DNA from: Apoderus coryli
Taxonomy: Eukaryota; Arthropoda; Insecta; Coleoptera; Attelabidae
Reading direction: 5' to 3'
Length of the DNA stretch: 64,000 nt
Assembly: GCA_911728435.2 (NCBI GenBank)
Contig: OU452201.1
Location: 27,404,001 to 27,468,000, forward strand
This document shows positions 31,771 to 42,551 of this stretch, in pieces; position 1 is the stretch's first letter; every line of letters begins with the position of its first letter. Both the position numbers and the translations under genes were made by a program. The notes under the pieces were generated by a model. It was not told the DNA's origin. It searched no databases and saw only the letters and a program-made list of their open reading frames with translations.

Positions 31771-32804
31771 TGAAAAAAATATGATATGAATATCCTATTG
31801 CCAACACTAGACACGCCCGAATTCCCTGGCGGGAGGCTTTATTAATGAATCGATATTTAATATTATACTTACGAAGTCCCAAATAGTAAGTACAAACATT
31901 TTATGAGGTGGCGTAAATAAATGCCTTATTATAATATGTTCAACCATAATTTGCAACTAGTGGGAAATATTTAAAAATGCACGGGTAAATTTCCTGGTAA
32001 TGACAAAAGTAGCATGGGTTATGAAAAATCAGCATAGCAACGCCGACAATACAATTAAACCAAATTAACAGTTTACATGATTTTGCTAAGTTCGAAGGTT
32101 TCAAATCTATTTATATAAAGAAAAATAGTGATAGTGAATATAGTTAAACACCACCTAGTCAATTAAATACTTTTAATTCATCGTATTTAGGCCTACTCCA
32201 ACAGAGCGAGCATAGGTAAGTTTCTAAAAACAAATATTTTTGAAAAATTCATTAATTTAGTCAAAAGCATTTAAACAGTCGGGGAAAAAATATAGTTTGA
32301 AACTGACATGAAATGACCATTTAAATATGTGCAAATAATTCAATTACTCTTATAGTATTGGAATTACTATTGAAGTAATTGAATTACCTAAGCAATTACC
32401 AATTATAATTATATTAGGTAACTAATAATTCAGAAAGAAAATAAAATTAAAGCTTTTGTGGAGTAATTGAATTAAATTAATTGAATAACTAACAAGTAGG
32501 TATAATTCAACAGTATTTTTCATTTATTTTAATTCAATTACTGACAGCCCTGCGTACAGCCCCCTGGGACTTTTGGCTAATCCCAAGATTTAAAAAATCC
32601 ATTGAAAACACCGATCGAAGCAAAAGGCGACGAGTGCCCTGAAGGCCATTCAAAAAACTGCTTAAGGTTGCGGACTATCTATGGAAGTATACTGTTAAGT
32701 TAAATGGTGATACTTGGAAGGATGCAGCTAACGGGAACACTAAATTAATTTCAAAACGGAGTTATGAACAGAGGTCGTAAACTTATGGAACCGACTGGTA
32801 TACA

Positions 32805-33010
32805 CTGTGCCCAAGATAAGAATGGGATAGCATTGGAATCTTGGAAACGGTAGGAGTTACAATGTCGGTTAAACTAGAGAAAAGCTGTACAATTTAAACA
32901 TATTTTAAAAGCTGTTTTCAAAATTAAATTAACTTCAGCCGTTTTCGAGAATTTTTGAAAAAACGATTTTTTGCGATTTTAGTTTTTTTTTTTAAATTAT
33001 TTTTACAGAT
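32805..33010 (+). repeat. Dispersed repeat C, copy 3
   Basis: Same sequence as 31156-31370 with scattered differences. Starts ACTGTGCCCAAGATAAG. Confidence 0.7.
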
Positions 33011-33044
33011 ATAAAAAAATTAAAACCACTTACTTTTTGAGGAG

Positions 33045-33655
33045 AATAAGATATCGGTTACAAATTTTCTCTACGACGTTTCGTTTCTGAAAAACCATCA
33101 TCAACTGTATTTTTGATTGTTAAATTTAAAGGCATTTTCAATTCGGAAATAGGTGGTATATGTAATGGATTAAACAAGTTTTCAGTGTTTTTAGCTGTAA
33201 TTTAAAATTATCCAAGAAAAATCGCAATAGTTTTGCACTTAACTGACTGAATGCAGAGTAGTAGGCATTGCAAAAACATTCTTTCGTCATTCCGGCAAGT
33301 TTTTATTATTATTAGACAATCTATTTGTGTCTCAGTACAGTAAATTTTATTCTGTACGAGGTAAAGAAATTTAATTGAAATTGTTGTGCCTTTTGAGGTT
33401 ATTAAAAAAAGTCAGAAGAATGATTTATGGCCATTTTTCTTGAATAATTATAACTAACAGTTGAAAACACTGAAAACTTATTTAAACCATACATATGATA
33501 TACCACCTATTTTCGAATGGAAAAAGGCTTTAAATTTAACAATAAAAAACCTAGGGCCGTATTTAAAGAAAACAAGTTGATGATGGTATTTCAGAAACGA
33601 AACGTCGTAGTGAAAATATGTAACCGGTATCTTATTTTCCAAAAAAAGTGACAAT
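33045..33655. repeat. Fold-back MITE with CGAAACGTCG arms
   Basis: The left arm (33045-33210) and right arm (33450-33655) are imperfect inverted copies, sharing CTACGACGTTTCGTTTCTGA, AATAGGTGGTATAT and TTTTCAGTGTTTTTAGCTG. Each arm carries the TTGATGA...GAAAC motif reading toward the element's outside. A further half copy lies at 36075-36300. Confidence 0.65.
33078..33104 (-). other. TTGATGA-hairpin-GAAAC motif
   Basis: Minus strand: TTGATGA, TG, a GTTT/AAAC stem with a TTCAG loop, then GAAAC. Opposed sister copies occur at 33577-33603 (plus strand) and 36121-36147 (minus strand, stem decayed). Confidence 0.3.
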
Positions 33656-33774
33656 GAAATATTGGTTTTAATTTTTTAGTAGATTTAAAAAAAAATTAAC
33701 TATTCAGGTGATCGACACAACCGAAATTCTGTAAAATTTGTATGTAGTCCTCATAAAAAAAATGATTTTGTGTC

Positions 33775-33845
33775 TAGTGTTGGCAATAGAATATGTGAAC
33801 TGTGTTTCACCGAGCATATTGCCTGCTCACACTAGATGTCGCCAA
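33775..33845 (+). repeat. Dispersed repeat D
   Basis: CTAGTGTTGGCAATAGAATA and CATATTGCCTGCTCACACTA recur at about 51030-51130 in the same orientation, and the first part recurs inverted at about 31790-31815. Non-coding. The two ends form an imperfect inverted pair. Confidence 0.5.
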
Positions 33846-34370
33846 AAACATCTTGTTGTATATATACGAGTAGAATACTTTACTAAACAATTTGTGAACG
33901 CCAATTATGGCTAAATAATGATTTCAACTTGCCTACCTACACCTACAAATAAATGCCAATCTTATTTAATATATTTTATTGAACGTTAGCTGTTGTAGAT
34001 ATATTGTGCGGCATCCTGTATAAAAGTATATTAGGTTTATAAACAGCCTAAACTTAACTAAACTGGTATAGTATCTAATTCTAGTACAACACTTAGGATA
34101 TTATAAAAAATCCCGCCCGCACGATTTTTTCTTTAGGGCTAATTTTAATTACTATTTAGTTTCTAACAAAGATATCTTTTATTTTTTCATCATATATTAC
34201 ATGTCTAATTAAACGTTGTCCCGGTAGGGTATTAGAATAAATTAGAAGAAATATATTTGGTAGATAATATGATTAGGTGGTATTTAGGTCTCAAACATAA
34301 TGCATTGACCGGTTACTTTAAATACTAACGATCTTTATTTTCAATTTGACCCGAGGTTAAAAACTCCCGA

Positions 34371-35120
34371 TGGCAGCCAGTCGGAAAAGTAGATTTTCGA
34401 TTTATAAATTTTTTATTTATACTTCTTAGTCTACACTGACACAAAATATTAGTAAACAAATAATAGAATATTCTCAGTCGGCAAATATAACAAAAATGTC
34501 ATCTTGACAGTTATTTTAACTGAAATACCCATCATACTATATATACATGGGTAAGTTCGGGATATTTCAGCAGGTATTGATTTGTCAAAAAGAATTACAG
34601 GTGTAGCGGGTGATATTTTTTAATTTTTTTGTTACTTTAGCTATACCCTCAAAAATTGAATGTTTTGATGGGAATAATAGAGCCGAACATTTGGGATAAT
34701 TTTTTATGGATGGCAATCTGAATTCACAGAAGTATCTAGTATCTTCGACAGACTCAAATAGTTCCTGCTTTAAGATATTTAAACTTAAATGGACAAATAT
34801 GGTGCCAACATGACGGAGCTCCACCCCATTCCTCCAGAGATGGGAAGACAGTTTTAAATACTGAATTCCCAAACAGCTGGATAGGCCGCGGCGGGAAAAT
34901 CAATTAGCCTACGCGGTCACCCGATTTAAATGTTGTTGACTTTTTTTATTGGCCAATACTAAAAGCGAAGGTATATGATGGTACAGTTAGAAAGACGCAG
35001 GATCTTCGTAATAGAATTATCTACATATCGAATAGGATTCCACGCGAACAGTTAACAAACGCAATATAATATATTGTGCAACGAATATCAAATGACATAT
35101 ATTTCCTACGAGTATGATCG
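34371..35120 (+). pseudogene. DD41D transposon remnant with catalytic C-terminus
   Basis: The 5' 250 bp are the repeat also at 31378 and 53178. From about 34780 one frame reads GQIWCQHDGAPPHSSRD, then SWIGRGGKIN, a TAG, PTRSPDLNVVDFFYWPIL, VYDGTVRKTQDLRNRI and IPREQLTNAI. The second and third catalytic Asp are present 41 residues apart. The first-Asp region is lost in frameshifts (about 34650-34780). The reading ends near 35120 at a 70-nt hairpin. Confidence 0.7.
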
Positions 35121-35170
35121 ATTGCAGCATGAGCCGCAGGCGAGTGCTGCAAATCATACGAGTAGGAAAT
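35101..35170. other. Two-part hairpin
   Basis: ATTTCCTACGAGTATGAT and ATCATACGAGTAGGAAAT pair with two mismatches around a second perfect stem, TGCAGCA/TGCTGCA, closing a 15-nt GC-rich loop. It lies exactly where the transposase remnant ends and the inverted arm at 35170 begins, so it may be a transposon end or recombination junction. Confidence 0.4.
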
Positions 35171-35934
35171 GGTCATTTCATGTGAGTTTCACACTATACT
35201 TTTTCTACGACTGTTTTAATGCTTTTGAATAAATTTAACACAATTATTTGAAAAATATTTGTTTTCCGAAACTTACCCCTGTTAGCGTATAAGCCTAAAT
35301 ACGATAAATAGAAGTATTAAATTGACTAGGTGGTGTTAAACTATATTCACTATCACTGTTTTTGTGTTCTGAAATTAGCGAAATACTTAATTATAACTAT
35401 TATTAATTATAAATACCAAAACTGTCAATTTAGTGTGTTTGTATTGTCGACGTTGCTATCGTGATTTTTGGTGGCCGACGCTACTTTTGTCATTACCAGG
35501 AAATTTACCTGTGCGTAATAAATATTTCGCACTAGTTGCTAGGCAACTAGTGGGAAATATTTATTCTGCACGGGTAAATGAAAAACAGCATTACAATGTA
35601 CTACATTTTCAAATCATGATTAAACATATAATAGAGGCATCTAAAGTCAGTCGTAGAAAAAATAATTTTTATGCCAATTAATGAAAAATTAAAAGGATTT
35701 CAGGTCCGTAAATATAATAAATGAAAAATAATTTAATGACAAAGCGGACTAAAATATTGGTTTTACCTATAGGTAAATTAAATTATTTTTCATTTAATAA
35801 TTTTTATGATTGTTTAGCATTTTGTTGTAAAAATTTACTTATTTTATATTATTAATTTTAAAAGAAAAGTTATCGAATTGAAAAAAATTAAATCATAAAA
35901 AAATATCATATGTTGCATTTTCAATGGAACACCT

Positions 35935-36300
35935 TTTAAATGGTTTTTCAAAAGTAAACTAACTTTAGCCGTTGTCGAAAATTTTTGAAAAAACGATTTT
36001 TTGCTATTTTAGTTTCTATTTATTTCTGACATTATTTTTACAGATATAATCAAATTACAAGCACTTCATCTTTGTTACTTTTTGAGGAAAAAGATAGCGT
36101 TTACAAATTTTCACTACAACGTTTCCTTTTTGAAAAACCATCATCAACTTCGTTTTTTAAATACGGCCTTGGATTTTTTATTTTTAAATTTAAAGCCATT
36201 TTCAATTCCAAATTGTTGGTTTCAACAATATTTCAGTATTTTTAGCTGTTATTTAAACTTATTCAAGAAAAATTGCCATAACTTGGCACTTAACTGAATG
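35935..36300. repeat. Partial repeat C plus half of the fold-back MITE
   Basis: 35935-36060 matches the 3' part of repeat C (TTTAGCCGTTGTCGAAAA, TTTTTGCTATTTTAG). 36075-36300 matches the left arm of the MITE at 33045 (CAACGTTTCCTTTTTGAAAA). The two appear in the same order at 32900-33210, so a larger composite was duplicated. Confidence 0.55.
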
Positions 36301-37358
36301 CAGAGTAGTAGATTTTTGCAAAAACATTGTTTCGTCGTTACTCACAATTATTTATTATTAATTATTATTTATTATGTACGCGGAATTAATTGGAAAGTAT
36401 TTTCAATAGTCCATTTCACTTTTTCAGCTATTCTGCTGCGCAAGTTCATAAAGAACTGAACCATAAATTTATTTTTTGTTTTTTTCTTATCTAGCTCGTT
36501 CTCACTAGACCGACAGAGTTTGCCAAAAACGCAGGAAAATCAGCAACTCTTTGATCTTTACACCAACAAAACAAAATAGTAGCCTAAATGTTTCCTATTT
36601 GTTTAAAAAATGTTGGGAAACATTGAATTGCTGTTTTGTTTTTCGTTTGGTGTGAACCCAAATAATCATTTATTTATCCTTTTAGCTTTTTCTATAAATA
36701 TCCATGCCATAATATCATGTATTACAAAAGCTATTAAAATTCCACACAGCAATTTGTACAGCTTAAAGTTGGTATACAATAAAAGTATATTTTTTCGCAT
36801 TTCTCAATGTCACGTTATATTTTTCCCCACTTTACACTAAGTGGTTATTTCACATACAATACTAATAGATGTCGTAAAAGATAGTATCTCCCTCAAAGAT
36901 GTTCATGTCATTTTTGGTTATTAAAATTATTATGCACAATAGAATATGAATGTGATACTGTCATATTACGGTCGCAGAAAAAATGAGTTAAGTATACTTT
37001 TAATAAAAAACAAGCCACTTCATATAATTTTAGTTAAGCAGGAAAACTGCATAAAGAATTTGTGTGCTAGTCCACTAAAAAACTATTTTTTACATGGTAA
37101 GTACCAACTTATTTCAAATTAAAATAACTTGTTGACTACTGATTTTTAGTCACAATCCGTTGGAGTTTCCGCATTATCAGCACTTGGTATTATAGTAGAC
37201 GAACACGACATGTGAACCTAGCTATTAAATATTGTGCCTGGTTCTTCTAAATATTTTTAAATAAAGGCTAAAATTTGAACAAGGATTACCTACGGGAATT
37301 GGCAGAGAAGAAAGAGAGGTAATTTTTATTATCAGATGATCGTTATACAGAAATTGTA
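36301..37358. other. Intergenic, nothing recognised
   Basis: AT-rich, closed in all frames beyond chance length, no repeat partner found. Confidence 0.4.
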
Positions 37359-37424
37359 CGGGGGTTGCCTTTTTGTATTTCGGGATTAGAGAACAAAAAC
37401 AAATATTAATCATCGAAAATCACT

Positions 37425-38450
37425 TTATTGTTTGTCAAAATATTCCCCATGAAGATCTATACACATTTGCATGCGTTTGAACCAATTTTCGGAGCACTTT
37501 TGCCACTCTGATTGAGGTAACTCCAAAACATGCATTCTGAATGCAGCAACCGCTTCTTCAGTTGACGAAAAACGTTGACCTCTCAGTTTGTTTTTTACGT
37601 ACGTGAACAAAAAAAAAGTCATTCTGTGCGAAGTTAGGACTATACGGCGGATGACTCATCAAATCGGTGTTTTGCGTGCTCAAAAATGCAGTTGTTTGGC
37701 CGATGTGTGAGAGCTCGCATTGTCGTGGTGAAGAGTGATCCGTCTTCGGCGGTTGGTTTTCCTGATTTCTTGGAAGCCAACTGGCAAAGAAATGGTTGTG
37801 TACCACTCATAATTGACTGCTCTGCGTTGTTCTAGTGGTACGGTTGCGACATGTCCAGTTTTTCCGAAAAAACATGCGAGCATTTGCTTGGAAGTGCTTC
37901 GTGCGCGAACAACTTTTGTTGGATTTGGCTCATCTTAAAACACCCATACAGTCGACTGCTGTTTACTTTCGGGCTCATACGCGTAAATCCATGATTCATC
38001 ATCTGTCACGATGTCATAGACGTGTTTCGAAGCACCGCGATCGTATTTTTTGAGCATTTCTTTCGACCAATCCACACTAGCCTTTTTTTGAGCGATTGAC
38101 AAATTGTGTGGGATCCCACGCGAAGAAATTTTTTTGACAGTCAAATGTTTTTGCAATATTGAATGTATGCTGGTCCCACTAATGCCTAAGGTTGTCTCAA
38201 TCTCTTGATAGGTCACATGACGATCTTGCAATATCAGTTCGCGCACAGCGTCAATAGTTTTCGGAACAACAACTGATTTTGGACGACCTTCACGAAATTC
38301 GTTTTGGAGTGAACTAGGACCACCATACCATCGATAAACACTGGTCCTTGACGGAGCTTCATCGCCAAAAATTGAATTAAGTTCGGCCATGCACTGCTGC
38401 TGAAAGTTGTAAAAAATAATCGCACGAAAATGTTCACGATTTAATTCCAT
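37425..38450 (-). pseudogene. Mariner (DD34D-type) transposase pseudogene
   Basis: The ATG at 38450 begins MELNREHFRAIIFYNF, with the two helix-turn-helix domains following (GDEAPSRTSVYRWY, TYQEIETTLGISGTSIHSIL). The catalytic domain keeps VTDDESWIYAYEP and LHHDNASSHTS, and FAQNDFFF holds the third Asp, although the preceding SPD is SPN. A TAA at 37935 interrupts the frame after QSTVWVF, and frameshifts near 37690 and 37600 follow. The C-terminus (MQMCIDLHGEYFDKQ) is intact. Length with breaks ignored is about 345 residues, as expected. Confidence 0.92.
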
Positions 38451-38554
38451 TTTTGGGCCGAGATAAATGTTTTAAGTTAGTGTAAACAAGACATATAGCG
38501 CTCGTATGTCAAAACGTTCTGAGTACGTATAACCTCAAAAATGTCCAACTTTAC

Positions 38555-40889
38555 AGCATACATTAAAATGCCAACGTGCCGAGCCAATCAGAGCATTTGG
38601 GGCGGGGCTTTCCTTGGCGCGCATTTGAGTTTGAATTTAACCGCTATTCAACTTATTTTATTATACCTAGCTGAAAAACTTTCATTTCGTATATCGGAAA
38701 AACGATACTCAAATATATTTATGTATAATTTGAAGATACATATCTAGTTTGAAAATCATTTTATGCATTACAGATAGGAAGTCAGGAAATAAAAAAGGCA
38801 CATTATTCTCAATAGTTTATTTTTAGCTATATATATTAAATTATACACAATGATAATAAATAATAATTACGATGAACATACAAATTAATACAAATACACC
38901 ACTAACATACATACATATACAGGGTGTCCTACGGTGGTAACCCATTAGATTATTTCAGAAACTACTTCGAATTGAATTTTGAAAATTTCAGTGTCTATAT
39001 TGTTAAATATGCTCTACACAAATAATATAATAGCAACGGCATAGCACTTCCGGTTATACCGGAAGTTGATGGCAGCTTTGTTATTTTAAATGAAACACCC
39101 TATATATTATTACATTTTTGGATTCTAAATAAGATTTCAGACATATTTCATGTATCATGTCCTATACCTAACGTCAGTCATTTTTGACTTATATCAAGAT
39201 TTATGTCAAAATTGACAGTTTAGGGCTCCATGAGAATTCCGTTTTTCATTGTAAATCAGTATTTAATAATTATTTTGCAGGTATTTTCTTATCAGGTGGG
39301 ATCTTCTTTTTCGAATTGACAAGACATTTTATGATTAGTTTATACAGGGTGGTGGGTATTATATTGAAAACGGATCAAGAAAAACAGTTGAAAGTCAATT
39401 TTTTCAAATGGAATGGGTATATTATTATTATTTTATCTTCCTTAACATTAAAAAATAATGCAATTTTGTAATCGGTTATCACTTTCTAAAATGCATAGTT
39501 TTCGAAATATCGTCATTTTAAATTTTTCTGCAGCGCCTACCGTTGTTTCTCTGGAAGTTAGCTAATTAATTTAGTTAGCCATGAAATTATGGTCATTTTA
39601 ACGTCAAAGTAAACGTCAAATTAATAAATTATAAATTTATTATTAATTCATGGAGAATAAAATAAAGTGATTAATATCACCTGTAGAGTTTTAAACGAGA
39701 GAAACCCCCATTTGCTAACGATGACTAGAGAAATTAGAAAGAATTTTGAGAAATCATTTAGAGCAGGTTGGGAGGTATAAAAATCAAGTATTACAACGAA
39801 CTAAGACTAAAATTTTAAATAATACAGCAGAAATGAACAGAAGATTAAACTAAATAAATTTTCAACTAAAAAATGTTAATCAACTAACGATACAAAAATA
39901 ATTTAATTGTTCGATATGACCCCCATTTAAAATGACGATATTTCGAAAACTATACATTTTAGAAAATGATAACCTATTACAAAATTGCATTATTTTTTAA
40001 TGCTACGGAAGATAAAATAATAATAATATACCCATGCCATTGGAAAAAATTGACTTTCAACTGTTTTTCTTGAACCGTTTTCAATATAATTTTTTGACCA
40101 CCCTGTATAAACTAATCAGAAAATGTCTTGTCAATTTGAAAAAGAAGATCCCACCTGATAAGAAAATACCTGCAAAATAATTATTAAATACTGATTTACA
40201 AGGAAAAAACGGAATTCTTATGGAGCCCTAAACTGCCAATTTTGACATAAATCTTGATATAAGTCAAAAATGACTAACGTTAGGTATAGGATATGATACA
40301 TGAAATATGTCTGAAATCTTATGTAGAATCCAAAAATGTAATAATATATAGGGTATTTCATTTAAAATAACAAAGTTGCCATCAACTTCCGGTATAACCG
40401 GAAGTGCTATGCCGTTGCTATTATATTATTTGAGTAGAGCATATTTAACAATATAGACACTGAAATTTTCAAAATTCAATTCGAAGTAGTTTCTGAAATC
40501 ATCTAATGGGTTACCACCGTAGGACACCCTGTATATGTATGTATGGTAGTGGTGTATTTGTATTAATTTGTATGTTCATTGTTATTATTATCATTGTGTA
40601 TAATTTAATATATATAGCTAAAAATAAACTATTGAGAATAATGTGCCTTTTTTATTTCCTGACTTCCTATCTGTAATGCATAAAATGATTTTCAAACTAG
40701 ATATGTATCTTCAAATTATACATAAATATATTTGAGTATCGTTTTTCCGATATACGAAATGAAGGTTTTTCAGCTAGGTATAATAAAATAAGTTGAATAG
40801 CGGTTAAAATCAAACTCAAATGCGCGCCAAGGAAAGCCCCGCCCCAAATGCTCTGATTGGCTCGGCACGTTGGCATTTTAATGTATGCT
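38555..40889. mobile_element. 2.3-kb near-perfect palindrome (Mutator/Foldback-like) inside the mariner
   Basis: Begins AGCATACATTAAAATGCC and ends with its reverse complement. The arms (38555-39521 and 39931-40889) are about 960 bp and nearly identical; the unpaired centre is about 410 bp. No transposase is encoded. The outer 360 bp of each arm may be an older palindromic MITE into whose centre a second element (38920-40531) inserted. Confidence 0.85.
38920..40531. mobile_element. Inner TA-flanked element with about 600-bp inverted termini
   Basis: CAGGGTGTCC at 38920 and GGACACCCTG ending 40531 are each flanked by TA. The same tips occur on the DD41D element at 53762-56017. Without it, the outer arms meet in a perfect palindrome centred on TA, so this looks like a DD41D-derived non-autonomous element that landed at the centre. 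A related fragment (ATCAACTTCCGGTATTACCG) is near 48015. Alternatively the whole is one fold-back element. Confidence 0.6.
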
Positions 40890-41371
40890 CAACTTTACGA
40901 TAGAGCTGTCAGTTGCCAGATTGCAACACCAGGATTGCCAAATCCCGAAATATAAAAGGCAACCCTCGTAAACGAAACCAAAGATTAATCTACACAATAG
41001 ATAGTCAGCCCAATGCATTAAAATGAGAACATCTCTAAGTATGCCAGCCACTACGTGGCGTAGACTAGCGTGTAAAGCATAGAGCAGTATTGTCACAGCC
41101 AGAAACCGTTTTGTAGTTTATTAATATCAGAAACAAAACGCAACGTATAACAATTATTTACATCATTTGCAACAGTTATGCACCGACAATGCTGTATTGT
41201 CAGAGAGAGAGATTGATGAAATTCTGTATTAATCTGGAGGGGATACGTAGGGAGGGTAGAAAAAAAAACAAGCGAATGTGGTGTGTGTCGTGCTGTTGCC
41301 GATTCGTCGGTAAAAGAAACACACAGGGTGATTTATTACAAGTACAGTATTGAAATAAAAGCCTTATCTCT

Positions 41372-41665
41372 ATGAATTAAATTTAATATAATAATATTTA
41401 ATCCATGTCATACATGTTTCAAGACTAGACCAGTCCCATGATCAGTGGCGAACAATCATTAAATGAAAAGCTTTTAGATAGAAACATACTTCTGGCTCCA
41501 TTGTAATAATTTGTTGATGTATATAAAAAAATCTAAATATCTAAAAGCTAAAAGCTTTTGATTTAATTATTGCTCGCCACTGTTTATGGGACTGGTCTAG
41601 TCTTGAAACATGTTGTATGGCATGGATTAATGATTATTAGGTATATTAAATTTATTTCGTGGATA
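41372..41665. repeat. Fold-back MITE
   Basis: Arms 41372-41480 and 41552-41665 are inverted copies sharing CATGTTTCAAGACTAGACCA and AATTTAATATA. Each arm encodes, pointing outward, CTGAT or CTGTT, then a GACT/AGTC stem and TTGAAAC, a looser form of the hairpin motif at 954. Confidence 0.6.
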
Positions 41666-42116
41666 TTAGACTTTTATACCAATACCGAAATCAAGTAGGT
41701 ATTAATGTACATTATTCTTTGTCAAAATTATAACTCCACTTAAGAATTGACTAGATACTTTTTCAATTTATTACATATATTTTAAATATTTCACGTAGAC
41801 AATGTGGCAAAGATGTAACAAGATTGTTGTAGATCTTATAATACCTATAATAAAAAAATTATCAGTGCTACCTATATTATATTAGGTATACATATTATGG
41901 TTGTTTTCATACCTACTGATTTTGTTTTGAAGAGAATTACCTAATATATTAAATTAAATTTAATCTTTGGCTGCGTAGTTATTTTTTTTGTGAATATTTT
42001 TTAACTTATTTTGTGTTTTTCTAATTTTAGACTAATTATATTATTTTGTGTTGTGTTTTTTTTTTATTTGAGAAACTTCCTAGTTAGTGACTAAATAATT
42101 TTTGTGTTTTGTGAAA
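41666..42116 (+). other. Upstream region of the THAP transposase gene
   Basis: Non-coding, very T-rich toward the 3' side. A promoter is expected but no clear TATA or inverted terminal repeat of the transposon could be picked out. Confidence 0.3.
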
Positions 42117-42258
42117 ATGGAAAGAAACAATTCGAAATTAAGTCGTAACCAATGTGCTTTTCGAAATTGTAACAACAGTTACAGAAACAATCGAGAGGTA
42201 CATTTCTTTCGATTTCCTAAAGAAGAAGATCGATGCAGAAAATGGGTTATAAATTCAG
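42117..42258 (+). CDS. THAP/P-element-like transposase, exon 1 (THAP finger start)
   Basis: The ATG at 42117 opens a 47-codon exon plus one base. It carries the first half of a THAP zinc finger: Cys13 and Cys18 (QCAFRNCNNSY), the VHFFRFPK block and Trp43. The donor is CAG/GTATAAGT (42259) in phase 1. The matching exon is 2.85 kb downstream, where G from this exon completes a Gly codon and the THAP finger continues without loss. Confidence 0.8.
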
Positions 42259-42551
42259 GTATAAGTTCCACTTTATAGGTTTAGGTACTTAAATTTTACT
42301 TCTTTTTAATGTTTCTTCGGGTAAATAATAAGTTCGGTAGGAATAGGGCTTTGGGTATCAAACAAAAAAGATAGAAAATAGAAATTTGACATAGGGGTAG
42401 TTCTAAGCATTTACAAGTTTGTGACGTGTAGCGATTTTCGATGCCGCCCCCGGAGGTATACATGAGGGCGGCGCAATGCCGTTTTAAATATCTCGTTTCG
42501 CTTTCTTGGAAAATAAAAAATTATAACTGATAACTGACACTTAGTACTTAA

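Larger units (their letters stand above)
31950..35545. repeat. Pair of inverted arms, 31950-32330 and 35170-35545
   Basis: The left arm begins GCAACTAGTGGGAAATATTT and carries AAATTTCCTGGTAATGACAA and TGACATGAAATGACCATTT. The right arm has the reverse complement of these in reverse order. At the right end a second small inversion repeats GCAACTAGTGGGAAATATTT at 35544. About 2.8 kb of other repeats lie between. Either one element with long inverted ends or two opposed copies. Confidence 0.55.
38546..40898. repeat. 9-bp target duplication CAACTTTAC of the palindromic insertion
   Basis: CAACTTTAC at 38546-38554 and again at 40890-40898 directly flank the palindrome. Nine bases is the duplication length of Mutator-like and Foldback-type transposons. 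Confidence 0.8.
37359..40968 (-). mobile_element. Mariner element interrupted by a palindromic insertion
   Basis: The left end CGGGGGTTGCCTTTTTGTAT and right end (reverse complement CGAGGGTTGCCTTTTATAT) are flanked by TA (37357-37358, 40969-40970). Removing the inserted block 38555-40889 and one copy of its 9-bp target duplication leaves about 1.27 kb, the normal size of a mariner. That agreement supports both boundaries. Confidence 0.9.

Noticed and set aside
34585..34872. 95-codon minus-strand ORF
   Set aside because: It is antisense to the DD41D transposase remnant.
37835..38053. 72-codon plus-strand ORF
   Set aside because: Antisense shadow of the mariner transposase.
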